A stretch of 64,000 nt of DNA from the NCBI GenBank assembly GCA_045647885.1, contig JAZRMX010000037.1, forward strand, positions 51,633 to 115,632. The letters are read 5' to 3'. Below, one piece after another: positions 44,136-52,581 of the stretch; positions within the stretch are counted from its first letter, which is position 1, and every line of letters starts with the position of its first letter. Origin of the DNA: HGM04593 sp045647885. GTDB taxonomy: Bacteria > Bacteroidota > Bacteroidia > Bacteroidales > Bacteroidaceae. A program made the translations under genes and the position numbers. The notes under the pieces were generated by a model that did no database searches, had not been told where the DNA came from, and worked only from the letters and a program-made list of their open reading frames with translations.

Positions 44136-44864
44136 ATGGACAACACAACCCTTCGCGACAAGGACCCTATGGGACGCGCCATAGCCGAATATCACAAAAC
44201 AGGCAAGGCCGGCAAGCTAAGAGTACTCTCCTCAATGTTCTACGAGGACGAGATTCCCGTACCCACCCTCTTCAGAAGTTACAAAGATATGCCACCGCAG
44301 GAGCAGGAGGCCATCAAACTTTGCAAAGGGCGCGTGCTCGATGTGGGAGCCGGTTCGGGCTGCCACAGCATAGAGCTCAAGAACCGCGGATTTGAAGTTG
44401 TTGCCATAGATATCTCCGAACTGTCGGTCGAGGTTATGCACGACCGCGGAATAGACGCACGCCTCGCCAACTTCTTCGACGAGAGATTCTGTGAAAAATT
44501 CGATACCATACTGCTGGCCATGAACGGAATAGGCATTGTTGGCAAGACCGAGAACCTCCCCGACTTTTTCAAAAGCGCCAAGCGCCTTCTCAACCCCGGA
44601 GGACAGATTCTGCTCGACTCGTCCGACATACGCTACATCTTTATGAACGACGACGGCTCAATGGACATAAACCTTGCTGCCGGCTACTATGGCGAGGTAG
44701 ACTACACAATGCGCTACCGCAGCACCACAGGCGAGAAATTCGACTGGCTGTACATAGATTTTGACACCCTTTCAATGTACGCAAACGAACACGGTTTCAA
44801 CTGCGACAAATGCATAGACGGCGAACACTACGACTACCTCGCGCGCCTCACACCAAAACAGTAA
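44136..44864 (+). CDS. Class I SAM-dependent methyltransferase
   Basis: This 242-residue protein has motif I VLDVGAGSGCHSIEL, an acidic residue in VVAIDISELSVE, and FDTILLAMNGIGI with LNPGGQILLDSSDI, the Rossmann methyltransferase pattern. The methyl acceptor is unknown. It lies 16 nt after the GT9 terminator and before the polysaccharide locus promoter, so it is likely a separate unit reading through or with its own weak promoter. Confidence 0.88.
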   Translation: MDNTTLRDKDPMGRAIAEYHKTGKAGKLRVLSSMFYEDEIPVPTLFRSYKDMPPQEQEAIKLCKGRVLDVGAGSGCHSIELKNRGFEVVAIDISELSVEVMHDRGIDARLANFFDERFCEKFDTILLAMNGIGIVGKTENLPDFFKSAKRLLNPGGQILLDSSDIRYIFMNDDGSMDINLAAGYYGEVDYTMRYRSTTGEKFDWLYIDFDTLSMYANEHGFNCDKCIDGEHYDYLARLTPKQ

Positions 44865-44914
44865 CCGCCACACATCCGGCATTGATTAAAAAAAACCAAA
44901 TAATAATATTATTA

Positions 44915-44946
44915 TTTGCTTATTAACACCCATTTCAATATCTTTG
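44915..44946 (+). promoter_or_regulatory. Promoter of the exopolysaccharide locus (upxY)
   Basis: TTTG (44915-44918), a 20-nt spacer and TATCTTTG (44939-44946) match the consensus. The predicted leader before upxY is about 150 nt. Confidence 0.75.
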
Positions 44947-44962
44947 CATTGATATGGGTGTT
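44925..44962. promoter_or_regulatory. 38-nt dyad centred on the -7 box of the upxY promoter
   Basis: AACACCCAT, two bases, CAAT, eight bases (ATCTTTGC), ATTG, two bases, ATGGGTGTT. 14 of 15 positions pair between the two halves. The -7 box spans the centre. As transcription should start near its right arm, the symmetry is more likely a protein-binding site than an RNA hairpin. Confidence 0.6.
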
Positions 44963-45041
44963 CTTTATACACGTATACAAATGCCAGGAGATGGTACCAT
45001 AAACGCACAAAACGCCCGTATTTTATAATAAACCTTTATAA

Positions 45042-45066
45042 CTCAATGCTTTACGCAAGCATTGAG
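45042..45066 (+). promoter_or_regulatory. Leader hairpin before upxY
   Basis: CTCAATGCT and AGCATTGAG pair perfectly with loop TTACGCA, 38 nt before the upxY ATG and inside the predicted leader. It is a candidate recognition structure for UpxY, which acts on the 5' leader of its own locus in Bacteroides fragilis. An imperfect second hairpin follows (about 45071-45086). Confidence 0.5.
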
Positions 45067-45103
45067 GAGCCAGAGGAATACCCCTGCGGCAACAACCCTC
45101 CCG

Positions 45104-45655
45104 ATGAACGAAGAAAAAAACGAAGGAAGCCCTCTCTTGTGGTTCGCTATGAGCGCGCCATACCGCAGGGAACTTAAGGCCAAAGAAAACCTTGCTGCAA
45201 GAGGCATTGACAGCTTTGTACCAATGACCATCGCCGTTGCCGAAGAGAGAGGAACAAAAAAGCGCAAGACCGTACCGGCAATACACAACCTCATTTTCGT
45301 TCACACCACAAAAGAGACAATACAACGCACAAAGCAGGAGATTGACTACCTTCAATACCGCACCACTCCCTGTAACGGCAAGAACAAGCCCATCATTGTT
45401 CCCGACAAAGCAATGACACAGTTCATCGCAGTAACGCAGGAGCGCATTGAGGAGCTCACCTACCTTAAGCCCGAGGAGATAAACATAGAAAAGGGAGCCA
45501 AAGTGCGCATACACGGTGGCACGTTCGACGGCACCGAAGGAATATTTGTAAAAATAAAAGGCAAACGCAACAAACGCGTGGTAGTACTCATCGAAGGAGT
45601 TGCTGCTGTAGCCATAAACGCCGAAATATCGCCCGACCTGATAGAAATCCTTTAA
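45104..45655 (+). CDS. upxY: UpxY-family (NusG-like) transcription antiterminator
   Basis: This 183-residue NusG paralogue has the NGN domain (LLWFAMSAPYRRELKAKENLAARG; PAIHNLIFVHTTKETI) and a C-terminal KOW domain (GAKVRIHGGTFDGTEGIFVKIKGKRNKRVVV in parts). It keeps RNA polymerase from stopping early in the long polysaccharide operon. The ATG at 45104 begins MNEEKNEGSPLLW; an in-frame TTG at 45062 lies in the leader hairpin and is rejected. No upxZ-like gene follows, unlike many B. fragilis capsule loci. Confidence 0.9.
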   Translation: MNEEKNEGSPLLWFAMSAPYRRELKAKENLAARGIDSFVPMTIAVAEERGTKKRKTVPAIHNLIFVHTTKETIQRTKQEIDYLQYRTTPCNGKNKPIIVPDKAMTQFIAVTQERIEELTYLKPEEINIEKGAKVRIHGGTFDGTEGIFVKIKGKRNKRVVVLIEGVAAVAINAEISPDLIEIL

Positions 45656-45870
45656 GAAGCGGTTTGAATTTATATCGCCAAAATTTTTATAGAGCAAGCA
45701 CAGAATGCTTATTTCTTTTTTAAGGGCGCGTAGCGGGCTACATAACCGCGAAAAAGCAGGGAACAGACATTCTTGAATATAAAAATGGTGAAACATTCGG
45801 CTTCTATTTAAGAAAAATATATTTTAGAAATTAAAACAACCTCTAAATAAAACAATAAAAAACAAACGAT

Positions 45871-46668
45871 ATGAAGAAGACATTAAGCATCTTATTCGCA
45901 GCAATGCTCATCGCAAGTTGCACAACCACAAAAGAGGTAACCTATTTCCAGGACCTCACCAACGGTGACACAAAAACCATCACCGCCACCCCCAACAAAA
46001 TAAAAATGATGCCCGGAGACAAACTCTCCATCGTTGTAAACAGCAAAGACCCCGAGCTCACATTGCTGTTCAACCTCGTAACACCCACAAGGCGATTCGG
46101 TAACAATGATGGTGGCACAAACAACAGTAGCTCCACCGCCACATACACCATCGACAGTAACGGAAACATCGACTTCCCCGTAATGGGCAAGATAAACATT
46201 GAAGGCAAGACACGCGAAGAGGTTGCCGAGTACATAAAGAACGAGCTTATTTCAAGAAAACTCGTGCTCGACCCCATTGTAACCGTTGAATACGTAAACC
46301 AGGAGATTACCATACTAGGTGAGGTAAACCGCCCCGGCAAGATAAGCATCGACAAGGACTACATCACCATCATCGACGCCATAGCCGAAGCCGGTGACCT
46401 AAAAATCGAAGGCTTGCGCAACAACGTAACAGTTCTGCGCCAGGATGGAGACACCCAAAAAACATACGAGATGAACCTCACATTGGCCGAGAGCGTATAC
46501 TCATCGCCCGCCTTCTACCTGCAGCAAAACGACATCGTGTACGTGAAACCCAATAGCAAACGCGCCGGACAAGCCGACATAAACAGCAACACATTCCGTT
46601 CAACATCGTTCTGGATGTCACTTGCGTCGTTCGTAATGTCGTTTGTAACCTTTATGGATAATCGATAA
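45871..46668 (+). CDS. Polysaccharide export lipoprotein (Wza-like, SLBB)
   Basis: The lipobox ends IASC with Cys17. The 265-residue protein has the polysaccharide-export domain (MMPGDKLSIVV; TIDSNGNIDFPVMGKINIEGKTREE in parts) and one SLBB domain (ITILGEVNRPGKISIDKDYITIIDAIAEAGD in parts). It ends in a hydrophobic stretch (FWMSLASFVMSFVTFM). It is predicted to form the outer-membrane export channel and sits 21 nt before the autokinase gene. A 215 bp gap separates it from upxY. Confidence 0.93.
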   Translation: MKKTLSILFAAMLIASCTTTKEVTYFQDLTNGDTKTITATPNKIKMMPGDKLSIVVNSKDPELTLLFNLVTPTRRFGNNDGGTNNSSSTATYTIDSNGNIDFPVMGKINIEGKTREEVAEYIKNELISRKLVLDPIVTVEYVNQEITILGEVNRPGKISIDKDYITIIDAIAEAGDLKIEGLRNNVTVLRQDGDTQKTYEMNLTLAESVYSSPAFYLQQNDIVYVKPNSKRAGQADINSNTFRSTSFWMSLASFVMSFVTFMDNR

Positions 46669-46689
46669 CACTCCACAAAACCATTAAAA

Positions 46690-49089
46690 ATGGCAACAAA
46701 AAAGAGAATGCAACAGAGCGACAACGCGCTCCCCATAACCGACCTGCTATACCTCTGCCTTGGCAACTGGCACTGGTTCGCACTGTCGCTGTTTATCACA
46801 TTAAGCATTGCCGCGCTCTACATTCTGGCAACCCCTCCGGTGTATGTAAGTTCGGCATCGGTACTCATAAAAGAGAATAGCGAGAAAGGCGGCAATAGTA
46901 GCAATGCCTTTTCCTCATTCAGCGAGACCTATAACAGCAACGCCGAAGAGGAACTGAAGGCTATGCGCTCCCCCGCCGTAATGCTCGAGGCAATAAAAAG
47001 GCTCGACCTCGATATCTGCTACACCACCGAGGGCAGGCTGCACAACCCCATAATCTTTGAAGGCGGTTTGCCGGCAAAGGTAAAATTCCTCGACCTTGGC
47101 AAAAACGAAGATGCCGGCCTCACAATGAACGTGCAGAGCAATGGCGATGTCTGTATGTGGAATCTCTATAAAGAAAATACCGACCTCACAGGCGGCTTCA
47201 TAAGAGCCCAAGCCGGCGACACCATAAACACAGTATTGGGAAGAATAGCAATAATTCCCACCGAATACTTCTCCACCAGCACCGACTTCAACATCTTTGT
47301 CAAGCGCAGCAACATAAACAAAACCCTCGAGGATTTCCTCTCACGCTTCAGCTCCAATTTCGAGAACGAAAACACCACCATTGCCAAACTGAAGATACGC
47401 GACATCTCAACAGTGCGCGGACGCACGGTACTCGCAACAATCATCGACATCTACAACGAAAACTGGCTGAAGGACAAGAACCAGATAGCAACCAGCACCG
47501 ACAGTTTCCTCAACCACAGGATAGCCCTGCTACAGAAAGAGCTCTGGAAACTCGACGGCGAAATAGCCTCATATAAAGGGCGCAATATGATACAGAGCGA
47601 AAAAGAGGACGGCAGCAAGTACCTAAGCGAAAAGGACGAGAACGAGAAAAAGATTGTAGCCCTCAACAACCAGCGCGAAATTGTACTCTATCTCATAAAC
47701 CTTCTCAAAGAGGAGAAGAACCTGCTGCTCCCCACCAACATAGGTTTGGAGAACGCCAACGTACAGTCACTCGTCACCGAGTACAACACCGCCCTGCTCC
47801 GCCGCAACGCCATTGCGCAGAACAGTAGCGACGAGAACCCCTTGGTCAAGGACTACGACAATCGCCTCAAGAAACTGAAAGAGACCATCATCTCCACAGC
47901 CAACAACGAAATAGAGGCCATAAACTCACAAATAAGGCTCACACGCAAAATAGAGACCGACAACACCCAGGCACTCGCTTCGAACCCCGAACAGAACAAG
48001 AAACTGCAATCTATCCTGCGACAGCAAAAGGTTAAGAATGCGCTATACATATTCCTGTTACAGAAACGCGAGGAGAATGAACTCTCCAAGGAGTATGCAG
48101 CAAACAACACCCGCATAATCGCCGCACCGTCTAGCTCTTGGACACCCGTTGCGCCTATGAAGAAAAACGCCATAATGATGGCACTCGCCATAGGTCTTCT
48201 GCTCCCCACCGTCATCATATTCCTGAAAGAGATATCAAACAACAAGGTGCGTGGCCGCAAAGACCTCGAAGGGCTGCCCATACCGTTTGTAGGCGAAATC
48301 CCAATGTACTTCCCCGATGACGCCAAAACAGCAAAGAAATACCTCAAAGGCATAGGCGACAAGAGCATTGTGGTAAAAGAGGGAAACCGCGACATCATAA
48401 ACGAAGCATTCCGCGTACTGCGCACCAACCTGCAATTCGTGGCACGCGAGAAAGGCAAGTGCGAAGTCATTCTGCTCACCTCGTTCAACCCCGGTAGCGG
48501 AAAAACCTTCCTCACAATGAACATAGCCGCCAGCCTCTCACTCAAAGGCGACAAAGTGCTGGTAATCGACGGCGATATGCGCCACGGCTCCACATCGGCC
48601 TACGTTTCATCGCCCTCCACCGGTATAAGCAACTACCTAAGCGGTGAACTCGACAATGCCGATAAAGGCATTGTAAAATACGAGGGTTACGAGAATCTCC
48701 ATGTTCTGCCCGTCGGCACCATTCCTCCCAACCCCACAGAACTCCTGCACGGCAAACGCTTCGGCGAACTCATTGCCACCCTGCGCAAGCAGTACGACTA
48801 TATACTCATAGACTGCCCCCCGATAGACATTGTGGCCGACACCCAGATTATCGAAGAATATACCGACCGCTCACTCTTCGTAGTGCGCACCGGCCTGCTC
48901 ACCCGCAACATGCTTGCCGAACTCGAGGATATATACACAACCAAGCGCCTGAAAAACCTCTCAATGATACTCAACGGCACATTAAGCCACGGCAGTTACA
49001 AGTATGGTTACCGTTACGGCTATCGCTACGGTTACCGTTACGGCTACCGCTACGGATATCACGGCGAGGATAAAAAGAAGAAAAAATAA
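46690..49089 (+). CDS. Wzc-like polysaccharide co-polymerase with BY-kinase
   Basis: This 799-residue protein has a Wzz domain between two membrane helices (about 33-53 and 490-510; FALSLFITLSIAALYIL and MMALAIGLLLPTVII), a periplasmic coiled coil, and a C-terminal tyrosine kinase with Walker A FNPGSGKTF (about 599-607), A' VLVIDGDMRHGS and B YILIDCPP. The tail is a run of YGYR units encoded at 49003-49059, the expected autophosphorylated tyrosine cluster, then GEDKKKKK. It controls chain length and export with Wza and is probably reset by the CpsB-type phosphatase 6 nt downstream. Confidence 0.95.
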   Translation: MATKKRMQQSDNALPITDLLYLCLGNWHWFALSLFITLSIAALYILATPPVYVSSASVLIKENSEKGGNSSNAFSSFSETYNSNAEEELKAMRSPAVMLEAIKRLDLDICYTTEGRLHNPIIFEGGLPAKVKFLDLGKNEDAGLTMNVQSNGDVCMWNLYKENTDLTGGFIRAQAGDTINTVLGRIAIIPTEYFSTSTDFNIFVKRSNINKTLEDFLSRFSSNFENENTTIAKLKIRDISTVRGRTVLATIIDIYNENWLKDKNQIATSTDSFLNHRIALLQKELWKLDGEIASYKGRNMIQSEKEDGSKYLSEKDENEKKIVALNNQREIVLYLINLLKEEKNLLLPTNIGLENANVQSLVTEYNTALLRRNAIAQNSSDENPLVKDYDNRLKKLKETIISTANNEIEAINSQIRLTRKIETDNTQALASNPEQNKKLQSILRQQKVKNALYIFLLQKREENELSKEYAANNTRIIAAPSSSWTPVAPMKKNAIMMALAIGLLLPTVIIFLKEISNNKVRGRKDLEGLPIPFVGEIPMYFPDDAKTAKKYLKGIGDKSIVVKEGNRDIINEAFRVLRTNLQFVAREKGKCEVILLTSFNPGSGKTFLTMNIAASLSLKGDKVLVIDGDMRHGSTSAYVSSPSTGISNYLSGELDNADKGIVKYEGYENLHVLPVGTIPPNPTELLHGKRFGELIATLRKQYDYILIDCPPIDIVADTQIIEEYTDRSLFVVRTGLLTRNMLAELEDIYTTKRLKNLSMILNGTLSHGSYKYGYRYGYRYGYRYGYRYGYHGEDKKKKK
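49003..49059 (+). repeat. 12-nt tandem repeat coding the tyrosine tail of the kinase
   Basis: Units of the form TAY-CGY-TAC-GGN repeat about four times, giving alternating YRYG. The third bases vary, so the protein repeat is kept while the DNA has drifted. Confidence 0.8.
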
Positions 49090-49095
49090 CGCACC

Positions 49096-49812
49096 ATGTG
49101 GCCCTTCGACAGTAAAAAGAGAGTAGGCAAAGAGCGACTGCTCGCAGGCGGTACCGACCACCACTCCCACATACTCCCCGGAGTTGACGATGGCGTAAAA
49201 ACCACCGAAGAGGCACTCCGCATTCTCGAGCATTATGCCACCACCGGCATAAAGGAGTTGTGGCTCACCCCCCACACAATGGAGGACTACCCCAACACAG
49301 CAGCAAAGCTGAAAGAGCAGTTTGCCACATTCTGCGAAGCTTACAAGGGCCCCATAACCCTGCACCTCGCCACCGAGTATATGCTCGACAACAAATTCGA
49401 CCACATACTCAAAAGCGAAGAACTGCTGCCCATAGGCAAGCAAGGCAACCACCTGCTTGTGGAAACATCGTACTACACCCCGCCTATGCGCTTGCACGAC
49501 ACCCTGCAACAGATAAAGTCACAAGGCTACTTCCCCCTCCTTGCCCATGCCGAACGCTACCTTTACATGGAAAAGAAGCAGTATGAAGAACTTGCCGAGA
49601 TGGGAGTTAAATTCCAACTGAACCTCCCCTCGCTTGCCGGAGTTTACGGCCCCGGAGTGGAAAAGAAAGCCCTTTGGTTGCTCAAAAATGAGATGTACAC
49701 TGTTGCCGGCAGCGACACCCATTGCAGCAGAGCGGTAGAAGCTATTGAAGGAGTTGCACTAAAAACGTCACTCATTGAGAAGCTTAAAAGGGTTATTGAT
49801 ACAACATTATAA
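49096..49812 (+). CDS. CpsB/CapC-type PHP tyrosine-protein phosphatase
   Basis: This 238-residue manganese-dependent PHP protein has DHHSHILPGVDDG, ELWLTPHTMEDYPN, LLAHAERYLYM and AGSDTHCS, the metal ligands of the family. It dephosphorylates the tyrosine tail of the Wzc-like kinase, encoded immediately upstream with a 6-nt gap. The ATG at 49096 begins MWPFDSKKRVG, the usual start of these Bacteroidota proteins. Confidence 0.94.
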   Translation: MWPFDSKKRVGKERLLAGGTDHHSHILPGVDDGVKTTEEALRILEHYATTGIKELWLTPHTMEDYPNTAAKLKEQFATFCEAYKGPITLHLATEYMLDNKFDHILKSEELLPIGKQGNHLLVETSYYTPPMRLHDTLQQIKSQGYFPLLAHAERYLYMEKKQYEELAEMGVKFQLNLPSLAGVYGPGVEKKALWLLKNEMYTVAGSDTHCSRAVEAIEGVALKTSLIEKLKRVIDTTL

Positions 49813-49822
49813 CAAGCAAAAG

Positions 49823-51358
49823 ATGAGCACACACAGCGAAGAGAATAAACGCATAGCAAAAAACACAATGCTGCTCTACGGACGTATGGGACTGATGATG
49901 ATAATCAGTTTCTTCACCGCCCGCATCACCCTCGAAGCTCTTGGCGTGGACAACTACGGCATAAACAACGTAGTAGGCGGCCTTGTATCTATGTTCTCGC
50001 TTATTTCAAGCTCGCTCACATCCTCTGCCTCACGTTTCATCACATACGGATTGGGAGCCGGTGATAAGGAGAAGTTGAATAAAATCTTTATAACATCAGT
50101 CAATATACACTTAGTACTTGCCATAATTGTAGTTGTAGCCATTGAGACCATTGGTGTGTGGTTTCTCAACAACAAAATGGTGATTCCCGCCGAACGCCTC
50201 ACAGCTGCTCATTGGGTACTGCAATGCTCGGCAATAAGTTTCGCAGTAGGATTACTTTCAACCCCTTACAATGCAGCAATCATCGCACACGAGCGAATGG
50301 ATGTTTACGCCTATTTCTCGCTGTTCGATGCCGTAGCACGCCTTGCCATTGTATTCTCAATAAAATATTATGGTGGCGACCGACTTATACTCCTAGCCGT
50401 AATATCGCTAATACCAATGCTCATAAAGCAGTTATATTATTGGCGATTCAGCAAAAAGAACTTTGCCGAGTGTACCTACCATTTCAAATGGGATAAACCA
50501 CTCTTTAAAGAGATGACCTCGTTTGCGGGGTGGAACTTCATTGGAAGCACAGCAGCTCAAATGAAAGACCAGGGAGTAAACATTGCCATAAATATGTTTC
50601 ACGGCCCGGCTGTTAATGCTGCGCGCGGAATTGCTATGCAGATATCCGGAATTGTGGGACAATTCACCGGTAACATATTCACGGCCATTAACCCACAAAT
50701 AACAAAGGAATATGCAGCCGGCAACTACACAAGAATGCACAACCTTATGTTCAAGGGTACAAAAATCCTTTACTTTCTGTTTATGATAATTTCAATCCCT
50801 ATATTCTTTGAGATTGAAACAATCCTGTACATTTGGTTGGGGCAAGTACCACAACACACAGTTTTATTTACAAGACTTGTGCTTATCCTTTGCCTTTCCG
50901 ACACATTAGCTGGTACACTTATAACAGCACAATTGGCAACAGGACGCATAAGAAATTATCAAATAGTTGTTGGAGGAACATTATTACTAAATTTCCCGAT
51001 ATCCTATATTCTTTTGCGTTCAGGTTTTTTCCCAGAAATAACATTGGTAGTATCAATAATCATTTCACAAATATGCTTAATTGAAAGGTTGCTATTCCTG
51101 CGCACAATGTGCCAGCTCCCCTCACTTAAATTCGCTAAAGAGGTTTATTTAAATACAATTGTTGTTACAATTATAGCAAGTATCATACCTGCAGTATTCT
51201 ATTTTAATATACACTATACCGCACTACGTTTCATTCTTGTCTGCACCTCTTCAGTTATATCATCCATTTTAGCTATTTACTTTATAGGATGTAAAGAGGA
51301 TGAAAAGAGACTGGCCTTACAATATATACGCAGAATCACAAACAAATTTAGAAAATGA
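49823..51358 (+). CDS. Wzx-type polysaccharide flippase
   Basis: This 511-residue membrane protein has about 14 predicted helices and the family features ARITLEALGVDNYGINNVVGG, SLISSSLTSSASRFITYGLG, and MHGPAVNAARGIAMQISG as FHGPAVNAARGIAMQISG. It should flip lipid-linked repeat units across the inner membrane. I use the ATG at 49823 (MSTHSEENKRIAKNTM); upstream in-frame codons lie inside the phosphatase gene. Its stop overlaps the next gene by 4 nt. Confidence 0.92.
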   Translation: MSTHSEENKRIAKNTMLLYGRMGLMMIISFFTARITLEALGVDNYGINNVVGGLVSMFSLISSSLTSSASRFITYGLGAGDKEKLNKIFITSVNIHLVLAIIVVVAIETIGVWFLNNKMVIPAERLTAAHWVLQCSAISFAVGLLSTPYNAAIIAHERMDVYAYFSLFDAVARLAIVFSIKYYGGDRLILLAVISLIPMLIKQLYYWRFSKKNFAECTYHFKWDKPLFKEMTSFAGWNFIGSTAAQMKDQGVNIAINMFHGPAVNAARGIAMQISGIVGQFTGNIFTAINPQITKEYAAGNYTRMHNLMFKGTKILYFLFMIISIPIFFEIETILYIWLGQVPQHTVLFTRLVLILCLSDTLAGTLITAQLATGRIRNYQIVVGGTLLLNFPISYILLRSGFFPEITLVVSIIISQICLIERLLFLRTMCQLPSLKFAKEVYLNTIVVTIIASIIPAVFYFNIHYTALRFILVCTSSVISSILAIYFIGCKEDEKRLALQYIRRITNKFRK

Positions 51359-52581
51359 TTAAAATATATACACCTCAAAATTGTTGCGGCTGCAATGCCT
51401 GTGTACAACGCTGCCCCAAACAGTGCATCACTATGCATTGCGACCAGGAGGGGTTCTGGTATCCTGTGGTGAACGAACAGGAGTGTATAAACTGCGGCTT
51501 GTGCGAAAGAACGTGCCCCGTTCTGCACCCTAAAAAAGAAAGCAAACCACTTAAAACCTATGCTGCAATAAACAAGAACGAAGATATTCGCCTTGCAAGT
51601 TCTTCGGGTGGAGTATTCACAATTCTTGCCGAAAAGACCCTTAAACAGGGAGGAGTTGTATTCGGCGCAGCTTTCAATAAAAATTGGGAGGTTGAGCATA
51701 TTGCAGTAGAAAATACTGAAGAATTAAAAAGACTACGCGGCAGCAAATATGTTCAAAGCAACATTGGCAACTGTTACAAAGAAGCCGAACAATACCTGAA
51801 AAAAGGGCGCAAGGTACTCTTCTCGGGCACACCCTGCCAAATAGCAGCACTCAAACTATTCTTAAACAAAGATTACGAAAACCTTACTACCATTGATATT
51901 GTCTGCCACGGCACTCCAAGCCCCAAAGTTTGGAAAATGTATCTCGAGGAGATTGCTGCCAAACTTTTAAAAAATATACCGGATAAAAAAAATCAGTATG
52001 TTTCGCCCACTGGCGAAACATATAAATCTTGCATTGAAGCTATAAGCTTCAGAAGCAAGATTACCGGATGGAAAAAATACAGTTTTCTACTAAAACTGAA
52101 TTTTCCCAACTACGATGGAAAAAATACAGCTGTTTTTGCCGAGGACCTCCACAAAAACAGCTTTATGCAATGTTTCCTCGCAAACCTGTGTTTAAGACCT
52201 TCTTGCTATGCCTGCCCTGCACGAGGAGGCAAAAGCGGTAGCGATATTACACTTGCCGACCTTTGGGGAGCAGAGCAAATAACCCCACATATAGATGACG
52301 ACAAAGGAATATCATTATTACTTATAAGGAACAATAAAATAGAGATTCCGGGTTGCGAATTGCACGAAATTGCATACATCGACGCACTCACTTACAACCC
52401 ATCAATTGAGAAGGACGTTCCAATACCCGCAAAAAGAAATTGTTTCTTTAAAAAGCTACACAAAAAAGGGGTGTACACAGCAACCAAGGAATGCTTACAC
52501 CGTGGCTGGTTTACAATTTTGTGGGAGAAGATAGTGTGGAATATAAAAAACCGCATAATAAAAAAATATGGAAAGCAATAA
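51355..52581 (+). CDS. F420 dehydrogenase beta-subunit-like Fe-S protein
   Basis: This 408-residue protein opens with two 4Fe-4S motifs (CCGCNACVQRCPKQC; CINCGLCERTCP), then has the FrhB N- and C-terminal domains (SSGGVFTILAEKTL, LFSGTPCQIAALK, DIVCHGTPSP, SCYACPARGGKSGSDITLADLWG). Family members use flavin and Fe-S to move electrons, in some cases in sugar-nucleotide or polysaccharide clusters where the reaction is unclear. It overlaps the flippase (4 nt) and the pyruvyl transferase (14 nt), so its product probably acts with the latter. Confidence 0.88.
   Translation: MIKIYTPQNCCGCNACVQRCPKQCITMHCDQEGFWYPVVNEQECINCGLCERTCPVLHPKKESKPLKTYAAINKNEDIRLASSSGGVFTILAEKTLKQGGVVFGAAFNKNWEVEHIAVENTEELKRLRGSKYVQSNIGNCYKEAEQYLKKGRKVLFSGTPCQIAALKLFLNKDYENLTTIDIVCHGTPSPKVWKMYLEEIAAKLLKNIPDKKNQYVSPTGETYKSCIEAISFRSKITGWKKYSFLLKLNFPNYDGKNTAVFAEDLHKNSFMQCFLANLCLRPSCYACPARGGKSGSDITLADLWGAEQITPHIDDDKGISLLLIRNNKIEIPGCELHEIAYIDALTYNPSIEKDVPIPAKRNCFFKKLHKKGVYTATKECLHRGWFTILWEKIVWNIKNRIIKKYGKQ

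Noticed and set aside
44865..45103. Invertible promoter as in Bacteroides capsule loci
   Set aside because: The only clear inverted repeat has an 8-nt centre, too small to turn a promoter round; no pair of longer flanking repeats was found.
48997..49089. Frameshift or assembly artefact in the autokinase tail
   Set aside because: The repeated YRYG end followed by a charged tail is normal for tyrosine autokinases, and the third-base differences argue against sequencing slippage.
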